Below, one piece after another: positions 17,936-25,872 of a stretch of 50,550 nucleotides of DNA. The position numbers and the translations under genes are program-made. This stretch comes from CAYRRR01 sp964426755 (GTDB lineage: Bacteria > Patescibacteriota > Saccharimonadia > Saccharimonadales > JAGQNJ01). Position 1 is the stretch's first letter, and every line of letters begins with the position of its first letter. The stretch covers positions 1-50,550 of the forward strand of contig CAYRRR010000003.1 of NCBI GenBank assembly GCA_964426755.1, written 5' to 3'. The notes beneath the pieces are model-generated. The model made no database searches, was not told where the DNA came from, and saw only the letters and a program-made list of their open reading frames with translations.

Positions 17936-18476
17936 CGAAATTTGGTTTGCGTTGTGGTTTTTTTTGCCCGCTGGTATAGCCAACGCTACACCGGTTTTTG
18001 CCAATAAAGTACCGCTTCTCAATCGATGGACGACACCACTTGATTTTGGCAAATCATGGCGAAGTAAACGGCTGTTTGGTGCCAATAAAACGTGGCGCGG
18101 CTTAGTATTCGGTACGTTAGTGGGAGCTCTTACCGGCCTGGTAATTCATTATGTCTACCCCGCCAGTGCTGACCAGCTTGGCTTCACTGAAAACCAATTA
18201 TTATACATGGTTATTTTAGGGGGTTTACTGGGAGCAGGAGCTCTGGTGGGTGATGCGATTGAAAGTCTTATCAAGCGACAGCTGGGCGTAGCTCCCGGAG
18301 AGGCTTGGTTTCCGTTTGATCAAATTGACTACATAATTGGTGGAATTTTATTAAGCTCTTTGCTTGTTATGCTAGAGTTCACACAAATTATAGCCATTTT
18401 ACTGGTGTATTTTGGGTTGCATCTTATAACAAGTTACATTGGTTATCTTTTGCACCTGAAAGATAAACCCATTTAG
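17928..18476 (+). CDS. CarS/DUF46-like CDP-lipid synthase
   Basis: Membrane protein of the CDP-archaeol synthase (CarS, DUF46) family, which loads CTP-derived CMP onto a lipid phosphate. 182 residues and about five TMs. Seen: GANKTWRG (51-58), GDAIESLIKR (108-117), LGVAPGEAW and DQIDYIIGG (131-139), the family's cytosolic loop motifs. Start GTG at 17928 overlaps the PHP stop. In archaea the substrate is digeranylgeranylglycerol phosphate; the substrate here is unknown and could be diacyl or isoprenoid. A canonical bacterial CdsA is not seen in the window. Together with the transferase this makes a two-step CDP-lipid pathway. Confidence 0.8.
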   Translation: MINEIWFALWFFLPAGIANATPVFANKVPLLNRWTTPLDFGKSWRSKRLFGANKTWRGLVFGTLVGALTGLVIHYVYPASADQLGFTENQLLYMVILGGLLGAGALVGDAIESLIKRQLGVAPGEAWFPFDQIDYIIGGILLSSLLVMLEFTQIIAILLVYFGLHLITSYIGYLLHLKDKPI

Positions 18477-18488
18477 TCTTCTTTTACG

Positions 18489-18517
18489 TTGACCAGCTTA
18501 CGTAATGCACGTACAGT
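18489..18517 (+). promoter_or_regulatory. Promoter of the ABC transporter operon, leaderless
   Basis: TTGACC (18489-18494), 17-bp spacer, TACAGT (18512-18517), then 6 nt to the GTG start codon at 18524. The spacing predicts transcription starting at or within one base of the start codon. Confidence 0.75.
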
Positions 18518-18523
18518 ATTGGG

Positions 18524-19219
18524 GTGACTACAGCAAATTATCCCATTTTAACGGCCAAAAAACTGACAAAAGTATACGGCAAAAAAGAGAATGCTTTTAA
18601 AGCTTTGAGGGGCATTGACTTAACAATTACTGCTGGAGAAAGCGTTGCCGTCATTGGCAAGAGCGGCTCAGGCAAATCAACACTTATGCACGTTTTAGCA
18701 TGTCTTGATCGCCCAACCTCAGGTACGCTGAAACTAGAATCTCGTCAAATTCATCGTATGAGCAAAACAGAGCTCGACAATCTTCGAAATAAAAAGTTTG
18801 GTTTTGTTTTTCAGCAATTTTTTCTAAACGCCAATGATAGCGTATTAGACAATGTTGCGCTGCCCTTAAAGATAGCAGGTGTTAACAAAACTGAACGACG
18901 ACGCCAAGCATTAGAGATATTAAAAGAGGTTGATCTTGAAGATAAGGCAAAAAGCCGCGCTCGAGATTTAAGTGGCGGCCAAAAGCAGCGCGTCTGTATC
19001 GCCCGCGCACTGGTTAATGACCCTGACGTTATTTTTGCTGACGAACCAACCGGAAACCTCGATAGCGTAACTGGTGCTCAAATCGAAAAACTATTACTTG
19101 ATCTCAATAAAAAAAGAGGCATTACGCTGCTGATTGTTACTCATGATGATGATCTAGCAAAAAAATGCAGCCGTCAGATCTATATCAAAGATGGCCTGAT
19201 TCAAAAGGATAGCAAATGA
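18524..19219 (+). CDS. ABC transporter ATP-binding protein (MacB/LolD type)
   Basis: 231 residues. Walker A GKSGSGKS (45-52), Q-loop FVFQQ, signature LSGGQ (149-153), Walker B VIFADEP (169-175), D-loop, and H-loop THDDD. The overall pattern is that of the MacB/LolD/FtsE class that works with FtsX-like permeases on lipoproteins, peptides or antibiotics. Start is GTG 18524, placed by the promoter 6 nt upstream. It overlaps the permease start by 4 nt. Substrate unknown. Confidence 0.92.
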   Translation: MTTANYPILTAKKLTKVYGKKENAFKALRGIDLTITAGESVAVIGKSGSGKSTLMHVLACLDRPTSGTLKLESRQIHRMSKTELDNLRNKKFGFVFQQFFLNANDSVLDNVALPLKIAGVNKTERRRQALEILKEVDLEDKAKSRARDLSGGQKQRVCIARALVNDPDVIFADEPTGNLDSVTGAQIEKLLLDLNKKRGITLLIVTHDDDLAKKCSRQIYIKDGLIQKDSK

Positions 19220-20499
19220 AATATAGCGACATTATTATCACCGCTAACGCTAATTTGCGCAAAAGCAAACTACGCACTTTTTTAACAATCTCGGCGGTGT
19301 TTATTGGAGCGCTGACGCTGATGCTTACAACAGGAGTGGGAGCAGGACTGCGCACCTACGTCGAAGAACAAGTAGCAGCCGTTGGTGCAGATGACATATT
19401 GGTTGTATCTGCTGTTAGCCAGGCTAACGAAAACCCTATCGCCAGTGCCGAGCCAAAAGAGTACGACCCTGACGCGCGACCAACCGGCCAGTTTGGCCAA
19501 ACATTATTACAAGGTTCAGATCTAGATAAGATTCGTTCTTTTGAGGGCATAAAGTCCGTTGACCCACTGTATAACGTTCAGATGGAATACATTACCACGG
19601 GCGATAAAAAATGGTCGGGTACGGTTTCGCAAACTGCTGAAGGCATAAATTACCCTTTAGCAGCCGGGCGTCGTGTTGACGTCAATAGCAAAACAAGCGA
19701 AGTAACCATTCCGTCAGAGTATGTAAATCCGTTAGGCTTTAACGACAATGATGATGCTTTGGGCAAAACCGTAACGTTTGGCTTTAAAGACTCCCGTGGA
19801 GAAAGCTTTACGAAAGATGCCGTCATTGTTGGCGTTCAAGAAACGAGCATTATTAATGGCAGCCAGATTACAAGTAATATTGCCTTTGTTCGTGAAGCTG
19901 ATGATCGTGCTAATCAAGGTGTCCCAGCTTTTCAAAAAGAACGCTACGTGATAGCTTTTGCCAAATTTGACAACACCTTTAGCCAAGATAAGATCAATGA
20001 TCTTAAGAACAAACTCAAAGATGCTGGCTACGAGGGCAGCACTGTTGATGATCAGCTTGGCATTATCAAACAAGTTATTGATGCTATAACTGTTTTCTTA
20101 AATGTATTTGCTGGCATCGCCCTAGCGGCGGCAACCTTTGGCATTGTTAATACGCTGTTTATGGCTGTACAAGAACGTACACGTGAAATAGGACTTATGA
20201 AGGCGCTTGGCATGAGTAGCCGTAAAATTTTTGCACTATTTAGCATTGAAGCTGTCTTAATTGGCTTTTGGGGTGCGATTATAGCCCTCATAGCAGCAAA
20301 TATCATTGGGCGGATCGGTAGCAATGTTGCCGCCAGCACCCTTTTCAAAGATTTTGAAGGACTCGAGCTATTCTCGTTTCCGCTCATACCGATGTTCTTG
20401 ATCATTTTACTCATTATGTTCATCGCCTTTTTAGCAGGAACCCTTCCCGCACGGCGAGCTAGTAAACTAGACCCTATTGAAGCACTACGATACGAATAG
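19216..20499 (+). CDS. ABC transporter permease (MacB/FtsX type)
   Basis: 427 residues. N-terminal TM (about 20-42), a large extracytoplasmic MacB_PCD-like domain (about 45-275), then three C-terminal TMs forming the FtsX domain (ending LAGTLPARRASKLDPIEALRYE, the typical coupling-helix tail). Overlaps the ATPase gene by 4 nt (ATGA) and forms a two-gene unit. No periplasmic adaptor or outer-membrane partner is nearby, as expected for a single-membrane cell. It converges with the deacetylase gene, 6 bp apart. Confidence 0.92.
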   Translation: MKYSDIIITANANLRKSKLRTFLTISAVFIGALTLMLTTGVGAGLRTYVEEQVAAVGADDILVVSAVSQANENPIASAEPKEYDPDARPTGQFGQTLLQGSDLDKIRSFEGIKSVDPLYNVQMEYITTGDKKWSGTVSQTAEGINYPLAAGRRVDVNSKTSEVTIPSEYVNPLGFNDNDDALGKTVTFGFKDSRGESFTKDAVIVGVQETSIINGSQITSNIAFVREADDRANQGVPAFQKERYVIAFAKFDNTFSQDKINDLKNKLKDAGYEGSTVDDQLGIIKQVIDAITVFLNVFAGIALAAATFGIVNTLFMAVQERTREIGLMKALGMSSRKIFALFSIEAVLIGFWGAIIALIAANIIGRIGSNVAASTLFKDFEGLELFSFPLIPMFLIILLIMFIAFLAGTLPARRASKLDPIEALRYE

Positions 20500-20505
20500 A
20501 GCCAC

Positions 20506-21231
20506 TTAAGCTTGTGTGAACGCTTCTGGCGATAGCGAGGCGCAAATAAACTCTTTATCAAACGTGCTTAACATTATATCTGTTTGCGAGGGCATAGCTT
20601 TGAGAGCATTATATTTTATGTCACGAAATTCTTCATCGAGCTCGAATAAAATGTCACACGCATCATCTTCTCTTAGGTTCGGCTTATCAATATTAAAGAA
20701 AATATCAAACGCTTCATCTAATGTATGTAAGTAATCTTCGTACTGGTGTTTTGTTTGGGTGGCGTGGAATACGCGTACTGGTGCACCTAGCCTTTTTCGA
20801 GCCTCTATAGACCACGTGCAAACTGCCTTATGGTCAGGGTGGCCTGTCATTCCATCAGGGCCAAATGTCAAAATCGTATCTGGTTTGTACTGCTCAATAT
20901 ACTTACAGATGCATAATATTGCCTCTGTATCACCTCCTTCACAGTGTCCGTCTTTATAGTCAAGCCAATGATGGGCGGTAACGCCGATGATATCAAGGGC
21001 GTGTTCTAGTTCTTTGGTTCTGATATCCGCTAATTTTGTAGCCGGCCAGCGTGATTCGTCTTGCACTCCCGCCTCCCCTTTTGTGGCTGTGACACAAATT
21101 ACTTTTTGGCCATTCTTAATTGCTGCCGCCATAATGCCGGATGAGGCAAATGTTTCATCATCCGGATGCGCCCACACACCTAAAAGTGTTCCTAATTTTT
21201 TAATATCATCGCTGGTTCTTATTTGTTGCAT
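20506..21231 (-). CDS. PIG-L (LmbE-like) deacetylase
   Basis: Zinc-dependent N-acetylglucosamine-type deacetylase family. 241 residues. Zinc motif AHPDDE (21-26) and the later GHPDH motif are intact, with TFGPDGMTGHPDH typical. Start chosen at ATG 21229-21231, 7 nt after the cupin stop; a longer frame beginning inside the cupin gene adds no conserved sequence. Third gene of the sugar operon; likely acts on a sugar conjugate made by the upstream enzymes (inference). It carries a Cys/Asp-rich C-terminal half. Confidence 0.85.
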   Translation of the reverse strand: MQQIRTSDDIKKLGTLLGVWAHPDDETFASSGIMAAAIKNGQKVICVTATKGEAGVQDESRWPATKLADIRTKELEHALDIIGVTAHHWLDYKDGHCEGGDTEAILCICKYIEQYKPDTILTFGPDGMTGHPDHKAVCTWSIEARKRLGAPVRVFHATQTKHQYEDYLHTLDEAFDIFFNIDKPNLREDDACDILFELDEEFRDIKYNALKAMPSQTDIMLSTFDKEFICASLSPEAFTQA

Positions 21232-21238
21232 AAGAAAT

Positions 21239-21679
21239 TTATTTGCGCTCGATATTTCTTTGCTCTTCAGTCTCATGCGGCCGCGCATAATCGTCCTCTA
21301 GCCTCCAGGTTGTACCAACTTCGGGCGTAGAAACTTCAACGATGTCACAGTCAGAAATGCCTATTAGACGATGTTTTTGCCCAACTGCTGTTGTATAACC
21401 TTTACCCTTTTCTAGGATGGTCTCAATCAGATTTCCGGTATTATCTTCCCAAATTACTTTTGCTTCCCCAGCAATCAGCAGCCAGCTTTCTTGTTTTTGA
21501 TCATGCACTTGTAATGATAGACGGGCATTTTTATTGATGTGCAAGATTTTACCAATATATGGCCTATCTGCGGGTACCCAGTGCAGCTCATAACCCCACG
21601 GTTTCTCGTAGCGCACAACATAGGAGTCATTACTAAATGCTGTCGGATCAAAAGCCGGTATGCTTTGTTCACTGGTCAT
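21239..21679 (-). CDS. Cupin protein like mannose-6-phosphate isomerase type II
   Basis: 146 residues, one cupin barrel. The KPWGYELHW start, HINKNARLSLQVHDQKQESW and GKGYTTAVGQKHRL motifs match the C-terminal isomerase domain of type II GDP-mannose pyrophosphorylase/phosphomannose isomerases. Start is ATG 21677-21679, with AAGGAG 10 nt upstream, inside the end of the PGI/PMI gene (11-nt overlap). Could isomerise mannose-6-phosphate or a related sugar phosphate. No nucleotidyltransferase domain is attached. Confidence 0.8.
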   Translation of the reverse strand: MTSEQSIPAFDPTAFSNDSYVVRYEKPWGYELHWVPADRPYIGKILHINKNARLSLQVHDQKQESWLLIAGEAKVIWEDNTGNLIETILEKGKGYTTAVGQKHRLIGISDCDIVEVSTPEVGTTWRLEDDYARPHETEEQRNIERK

Positions 21680-22718
21680 AATTGCCAAGCTCCTTTTTAA
21701 ACCGCTCAATAATATCTTTGTCGCCCGTTTCTATAGGATTTGTATTGTTAAGCATTGCTAAGTATAAGCTTACAAAATCACCAAATGCCACAGTCCACAA
21801 TAAGTGTTCAAGCCGTGACTTGCCTTTTGCTTCAACTACGTGAGGTTGAGGCCATTGACCGCTTAATAATTTACTGCTTAAGCCGAGTCGTTGCTTTACG
21901 CGTTCGTGATCATACAAAGACTGTAAATAAACTATAGCGAACGGTTTATCGGTAGGATGAGATGTCCATCCGGTAAACTCGTTGTGATTAAACTCAGGGA
22001 ACTCGTACTGCCAAGCTACATTTTTTGCATTCTCATTAACACTGATCTTCCATTTATGAGCGGCCGGAGCTAAAAAGCTGCCGCTATAAATAACCGTGGT
22101 TTTACCAACCAGCTCTAAAGCTAACTGTTTAGCAGGATTATTGGCAGTAGGAACATCAGGAAGCCATTGACTTACCGAAGCCTTGATAAAATCAGCTTTT
22201 GAGCGAAGCTCGGCTGTCGCATTTGATTCTTTTGTCAGATTAAGCGACTCCAGCAAACCAACAAGCGCCATCAAGCCATATAATGCTCCGTAACGAGGTT
22301 TGTCGATTTTAGGCAACAATATTAAAGAATACTTATTGTCGCGAGCAATATCCGCTAATTTACCGCCAGAGGTTATCACCACGATTGCAGCCCCCTTCTC
22401 TGCTGCCTGCCTAAGCGATGAAAGTGTTTCTTCCGTATTACCGGAGTAACTTGATGCGATAAATAGCGTCTGTTGATTCACAAACGCTGGAATGTCATAA
22501 TCGCGCGAGACAACGAACGGTATTGTGTATTGCGGCCAGCTTCTGCTTAAGAATGCCCATAGAGCCGATCCCCCCATGCCGCTATGAACAATATTCTGAA
22601 AATCACCACTAACCGTGGGGACTTGATAGGTATGTTGGAGTTGCTGCCATTGCTTTTCTGCTACCCCTAACGCGTCGCTTTTATCTCTTTGGTGAATATA
22701 CTTTAAGTCGTCTAGCAT
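21669..22718 (-). CDS. Bifunctional phosphoglucose/phosphomannose isomerase (SIS domain)
   Basis: 349 residues of the archaeal-type PGI/PMI family, interconverting glucose-6-P, fructose-6-P and mannose-6-P. First SIS domain: HSGMGGSALW, SSYSGNTEETL and VITSGGKL motifs; C-terminal signature WQYEFPEFNHNEFTGW including the catalytic Glu and His. AAGGAG lies 7 nt before the ATG. First gene of the operon with the cupin and PIG-L genes, so glycolysis entry and a mannose/hexosamine branch may be coregulated. Confidence 0.9.
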   Translation of the reverse strand: MLDDLKYIHQRDKSDALGVAEKQWQQLQHTYQVPTVSGDFQNIVHSGMGGSALWAFLSRSWPQYTIPFVVSRDYDIPAFVNQQTLFIASSYSGNTEETLSSLRQAAEKGAAIVVITSGGKLADIARDNKYSLILLPKIDKPRYGALYGLMALVGLLESLNLTKESNATAELRSKADFIKASVSQWLPDVPTANNPAKQLALELVGKTTVIYSGSFLAPAAHKWKISVNENAKNVAWQYEFPEFNHNEFTGWTSHPTDKPFAIVYLQSLYDHERVKQRLGLSSKLLSGQWPQPHVVEAKGKSRLEHLLWTVAFGDFVSLYLAMLNNTNPIETGDKDIIERFKKELGNYDQ

Positions 22719-22818
22719 CCGCTACTCCTTACTTTTAAGCTTTTGCTTGTCGTATACTTTTGATATTATATCCATTGTAAAGCATTAACTCATGAAAACG
22801 GGAACCAGAGGGGGTGGT

Positions 22819-23376
22819 ATGTTCGGCCTAGACCATAAAGATGATGATACGAAAGACGCTGCGCCAGCAGTGCAGCCAGCGCCAGCGCAATCGGTAAACA
22901 ATGGTTTACTGGGGATAGATGACGATGACCAATCAACAGCTGTGCCGACAGCAAGTGCGCCGGCCGCAACGCCTGAACCTACCACTAACAATAGTGATCC
23001 GCTTGGTGCACCTACGTTACCGACCCCAGATGACTCTAATGATTCAATGACAAACAATGCGTCACCTGCCCTTACTTCAGAAGAAGCTACCACAACCCCT
23101 TCTGCTGCGCCAGCTCCATCCGAAAATAACGATGAGCTGCTTGATATTAAGCGTGAGGCTCTTCAAGAGCTATCCCCTCTCATTGACCACCTTGACCAGT
23201 CTGCTGAAGAAAAGTTTCGCACTACCATGATGATGATCCAAGCCTCTGATAATCAGGCGCTTATCCCCCAAGCCTTCTCTACCGCTAAACAAATTACCGA
23301 TGATAAAAAGCGGGCACAAGCGTTGCTAGACGTGGTTAATGAGATTAACTACTTTACGCAAAAAGAAACCTCTTAG
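22819..23376 (+). CDS. Ala/Pro-rich protein with helical C-terminal domain, unknown
   Basis: 185 residues from ATG 22819. A low-complexity acidic, Ala/Pro/Thr-rich first half (about 1-105) precedes a helical domain (about 108-180) containing LLDIKREALQELSPLIDHL. No membrane segment or known family. The start at 22819 has GAGG with a 7-nt spacer; an ATG at 22792 would add 9 residues but has no SD, although it could be leaderless from a weak upstream box. A strong terminator-like hairpin follows at 23402. Confidence 0.6.
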   Translation: MFGLDHKDDDTKDAAPAVQPAPAQSVNNGLLGIDDDDQSTAVPTASAPAATPEPTTNNSDPLGAPTLPTPDDSNDSMTNNASPALTSEEATTTPSAAPAPSENNDELLDIKREALQELSPLIDHLDQSAEEKFRTTMMMIQASDNQALIPQAFSTAKQITDDKKRAQALLDVVNEINYFTQKETS

Positions 23377-23401
23377 ATTTACCTCTTTATTTAAATACAT
23401 T

Positions 23402-23439
23402 GCGCCGCTCACTCCGTGAGCTGATGCGCCCTTCTTTTT
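23402..23439 (+). terminator. Intrinsic terminator after the Ala/Pro-rich protein gene
   Basis: Stem GCTCAC-TCC-GTGAGC (23407-23421), extended by outer GCGC/GCGC pairing, then CCTTCTTTTT. It lies 26 bp after the stop at 23376 and reads on the + strand. Confidence 0.7.
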
Positions 23440-23440
23440 G

Positions 23441-23657
23441 CTATAGGTCAAAACCGGGGTCCCCATAAAGCGAGAATGGTTTATGGGGTGTAGTGAAGGC
23501 AAAAACCCCACTAGGCGACTGAACACTACTCGATATAAGCTGTAGTCAAAAGACTACAACAGCCTTGCGGAACTCGCCTTCGGCTCAAACATCCTCAGCC
23601 AAGAAGTTGTAGCTTTGACTGGCTTATTCGGGTGTGTTCAGAGCCTAGATATGAAGA
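23441..23657. ncRNA. Candidate structured RNA (strand uncertain)
   Basis: No gene fits this stretch, but it is dense in exact pairings. These are CCCCATAAA (23461-23469) with TTTATGGGG (23480-23488); TAGTG/CACTA over an A-rich loop; an 8-bp long-range helix CTGAACAC (23519-23526) with GTGTTCAG (23634-23641); inside it TGTAGTC-AAAA-GACTACA (23541-23558), GCC-TTC-GGC near 23578, and AGCCA/TGGCT. This reads as a multibranched RNA of about 200 nt. It does not carry the conserved cores of tmRNA, RNase P, SRP or tRNA. A terminator closes the gene to its left and a promoter for the next gene starts at 23658. Confidence 0.45.
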
Positions 23658-23686
23658 TTGACAGATAAGCGTAAGGGTGATAGAGT
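23658..23686 (+). promoter_or_regulatory. Promoter of the gene at 23727
   Basis: TTGACA (23658-23663), 17-bp spacer, TAGAGT (23681-23686). The transcript would have a leader of about 34 nt carrying AAGGA before the ATG. Confidence 0.7.
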
Positions 23687-23726
23687 CTAAGTCATAAATA
23701 TTTAAAACAAAAATAAGGAATAAATA

Positions 23727-24335
23727 ATGAGTGAAGATCAACAACCACAAGGCCAATCTGGAGCCGAATTCGACGCCGAAGCCGCCAAACGCGCAAAAGA
23801 ATATTTAGAAGAAGGTGTAACTCGTTCTGAAGATGGCGAAATTATGCACAGTGAAGATGGTGTATTTGAAAACGGTTGGCAATATGGAAGTTTAAATAAT
23901 TACGCTACGATGCTGAAAAAGCAGCATGATAATTCAGTTACAGAGAGAGACAACTCGGCTAAAAGAGTTTCAGGCTTAAAAAAGGATGCCGCTGCCTATG
24001 ACGAAGCAAAAGCAGCCCTGAGAGAATCTGTTAGCATTAGTGACCGGGCAAGAACTCTTGGTGTAAAGAGTCTCACCGATCGTGCAGACTCGCTAAGAAG
24101 TGCCTCAGAAGATGCCGTATGGGATGCAACTGAAGAAGAATACTATCGTGAAGAGAATTTAGAACTTGCTGAAAAATCATTGCGGAATAATCGTGCTGGC
24201 TATGAAACGCTAGCAATCGAAGAAGCCAATGCTGCTGGTCACGATATAGACTATGGCGGACATCACTTCCCGGCAACTAATACCGAGCAGCAACCCCCAC
24301 AACCAGAACAATCCAAAGAACCCCAAAACACCTAA
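23727..24335 (+). CDS. Acidic coiled-coil-like hypothetical protein
   Basis: 202 residues, strongly charged, with Glu/Ala/Lys-rich helices (about 70-180) likely to form coiled coils. Gln/Pro-rich C-terminal tail (EQQPPQPEQ). No membrane segment, no signal peptide and no family I recognise. AAGGA lies 8 nt before the ATG. Followed by a region with several hairpins, one ending in a T-run at 24536-24556. Confidence 0.6.
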   Translation: MSEDQQPQGQSGAEFDAEAAKRAKEYLEEGVTRSEDGEIMHSEDGVFENGWQYGSLNNYATMLKKQHDNSVTERDNSAKRVSGLKKDAAAYDEAKAALRESVSISDRARTLGVKSLTDRADSLRSASEDAVWDATEEEYYREENLELAEKSLRNNRAGYETLAIEEANAAGHDIDYGGHHFPATNTEQQPPQPEQSKEPQNT

Positions 24336-24372
24336 TTTCTCTCTGGCTCTGTTGGTTCCTGGACTCGTGAGT

Positions 24373-24456
24373 GTTAAAGCTACCATTAGAGCGTAGTTGC
24401 GAAGTTGTAGGTGCGGGTAGCCCTACAACACAGTGACAAGCATGGTAGCGCTTAAC
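24373..24456. other. Nested stem-loop element
   Basis: Outer stem GTTAA + GCTACCAT (24373-24386) pairs with ATGGTAGC + TTAAC (24442-24456) with small bulges; inner stem GTTGTAGG (24404-24411) pairs perfectly with CCTACAAC (24422-24429). It lies between convergent genes with no reading frame of interest. It may be a 3'-UTR structure or small RNA. Confidence 0.45.
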
Positions 24457-24499
24457 AACGAACAACCAAGAATCAACAGCTGCCAGTGACCTTTTGGTT

Positions 24500-24525
24500 A
24501 CACCTTTTGGCCATACAAAAGGTGT
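24500..24525. repeat. Perfect 10-bp inverted repeat
   Basis: ACACCTTTTG / CAAAAGGTGT with a 6-nt loop. It lies in the same convergent intergenic region as the nested stem at 24373. There is no T-run directly after it on either strand. Confidence 0.5.
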
Positions 24526-24535
24526 TGAGGGTTTG

Positions 24536-24556
24536 GTTCTTTAGGAAAGAACTTTT
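24536..24556 (+). terminator. Terminator-like hairpin with T-run
   Basis: GTTCTTT-AGG-AAAGAAC followed by TTTT. It reads on the + strand and could end transcription from 23727 or from the hairpin elements, just before the stop of the convergent gene at 24555. Confidence 0.5.
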
Positions 24557-25019
24557 ACTCTTCAGTAGGCCCAGTCCGCGGAATCTCTTCGGCTGGCCCG
24601 GTTGAAGGTGTGCTCGAGCCACCACTCGATGGCGCAGGGCTAGAGCCTGGCGCTGGAGTTGGCGCACTTGAGCCGTTATTTTGCTCATTAGTAGCTGGCT
24701 GATCACCATTAGTTTGATTATTTTCGGTGTTTTCTGGTTGGCCCTCCCCTTCTGTCGCTGATTGTTCGGGACTTTGGTTGGCATCTTGACTCGTAGATTC
24801 AGACGCCGGCTCATCATTATTTGTTAATGTACGGTAAAGCCAACGACCACCAAAAAACAATGCTGCCGCAATCGCCAACGTTAATAACAACGTAGCAATC
24901 CCAAGCAACCACGCGACACCACGACGCTCTCGTCGCGTTGATTGGTAATACTCTTCTACCTCTGCCGGTACTCGCGCTCCGCTGGTATTCTTATTACGAT
25001 TCCAGGGCATTTTTACCAT
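24555..25019 (-). CDS. Single-TM protein with disordered tail ending in an LPxTG-like IPRTG motif
   Basis: 154 residues. Charged N-terminus with EEYYQSTRRERRG, one membrane helix (about 36-58), then an extracytoplasmic low-complexity tail of Glu/Asn/Gln then Ser/Pro/Gly, ending EEIPRTGPTEE. The ending resembles the sortase-type LPxTG motif but has Ile for Leu and no following hydrophobic segment. Start ATG 25017-25019 has GGAG 7 nt upstream. Surface-exposed by topology; role unknown. Confidence 0.65.
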   Translation of the reverse strand: MVKMPWNRNKNTSGARVPAEVEEYYQSTRRERRGVAWLLGIATLLLTLAIAAALFFGGRWLYRTLTNNDEPASESTSQDANQSPEQSATEGEGQPENTENNQTNGDQPATNEQNNGSSAPTPAPGSSPAPSSGGSSTPSTGPAEEIPRTGPTEE

Positions 25020-25124
25020 TCAAAAACTCCTTACTTAGGCCTATTGTACTGCTTTTTGGCGATATGTTCAATATTCTACTAAAGCTGTTGTGCTTATTGA
25101 ACTATTTATGGTATAATTAGCCTT

Positions 25125-25391
25125 ATGGACATGCGAATACATCAAATTACAGCATGGTATAACCCCACTCTTGCACGACACAATAAAGACAAGGCTGAGT
25201 TTAATCGCCGTTTTGGTAATGATCAAACAATAGACTTATCTGACCCTGAAGTTGCCCGCGGTTATGGTCGCCTCGAGAAAGAAAGTGAAATTCTTGATGA
25301 TTTAGGCCGCATACTGCAAAATGACGTAACGATAGTTGATGTACCTGATGATACCTCGGCAATTGATACTGATCCGCCAGCTCTTGACTAA
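25125..25391 (+). CDS. Small acidic protein, 88 aa, unknown
   Basis: 88 residues, acidic C-terminus (DVPDDTSAIDTDPP). No family recognised. Strong leaderless start: TATAAT (25112-25117) ends 7 nt before the ATG. A separate gene with its own promoter follows at 25446. Confidence 0.6.
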   Translation: MDMRIHQITAWYNPTLARHNKDKAEFNRRFGNDQTIDLSDPEVARGYGRLEKESEILDDLGRILQNDVTIVDVPDDTSAIDTDPPALD

Positions 25392-25445
25392 ACGTAAGCA
25401 ATTTGCTATAATACATCTATAAGCTAAAAACAAAAAGGATTAACA

Positions 25446-25724
25446 ATGCAGGGCGATTTATTACAATCACAACCAGAAGTACCCGAACAACAACAAGTGC
25501 TTAATGAGTTTTCCCAAGAAGAGCTTCGACCAGAAGACCAGGAAGCGCTACAGCAACTCCAAGGAGAATTAAATGATCAACGCGCCCCTGTCTTGCCAGA
25601 AGGAACCGCACAGCATCTTGATGCTCAAGGTAATGTCTTAACACCAGAAGAGTACGAAGCTCAGCAAGCAAACCGGGCGGCTGGTGAACGCGACGAATAC
25701 GGCCAGGGCGGCTCTCGCTCATAG
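25446..25724 (+). CDS. Small Gln/Glu-rich protein, 92 aa, unknown
   Basis: 92 residues, rich in Gln and Glu and largely hydrophilic, with no family recognised. Expression signals are good: TATAAT about 30 nt upstream and AAGGA 6 nt before the ATG. A terminator-like hairpin with T-run follows at 25746. Confidence 0.6.
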   Translation: MQGDLLQSQPEVPEQQQVLNEFSQEELRPEDQEALQQLQGELNDQRAPVLPEGTAQHLDAQGNVLTPEEYEAQQANRAAGERDEYGQGGSRS

Positions 25725-25745
25725 GTTTTAGTCTGGCAACAAATA

Positions 25746-25776
25746 AAAGAGGCCTCTCTCAACAGACCTCTTTCTG
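25746..25776 (+). terminator. Terminator after the 92-aa gene
   Basis: AAAGAGG (25746-25752) pairs with CCTCTTT (25767-25773), then a short T/C stretch. It lies 22 bp after the stop. Confidence 0.55.
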
Positions 25777-25798
25777 ATTTGTGGGAAGAGTAGGATCG

Positions 25799-25867
25799 AT
25801 CCGGCGGCAAAGCCGGAGATGAATTTACTTCATCAGATCCGATGAGAAACCCTGAAAGGGTGTCTCA
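25799..25867. other. Cluster of three hairpins downstream of groL
   Basis: TCCGGC-N6-GCCGGA (about 25799-25816), GATGAA-N5-TTCATC (25818-25834), and TGAGA...TCTCA (25843-25867, with an inner ACCCT/AGGGT in minus reading). They lie just past the groL stop (25873). None has a clear T-run on the minus strand, so they may protect the groESL mRNA 3' end. Confidence 0.45.
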
Positions 25868-25872
25868 TTACC

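Noticed and set aside
21232..21288. Longer N-terminus for the PIG-L deacetylase
   Set aside because: The extension overlaps the cupin gene, is not hydrophobic or conserved-looking, and the ATG at 21231 sits directly after the cupin stop.
23326..23526. Minus-strand reading frame across the hairpin region
   Set aside because: It overlaps the end of a real gene, spans several perfect stem-loops and has no promoter or SD; RNA structure explains the region better.
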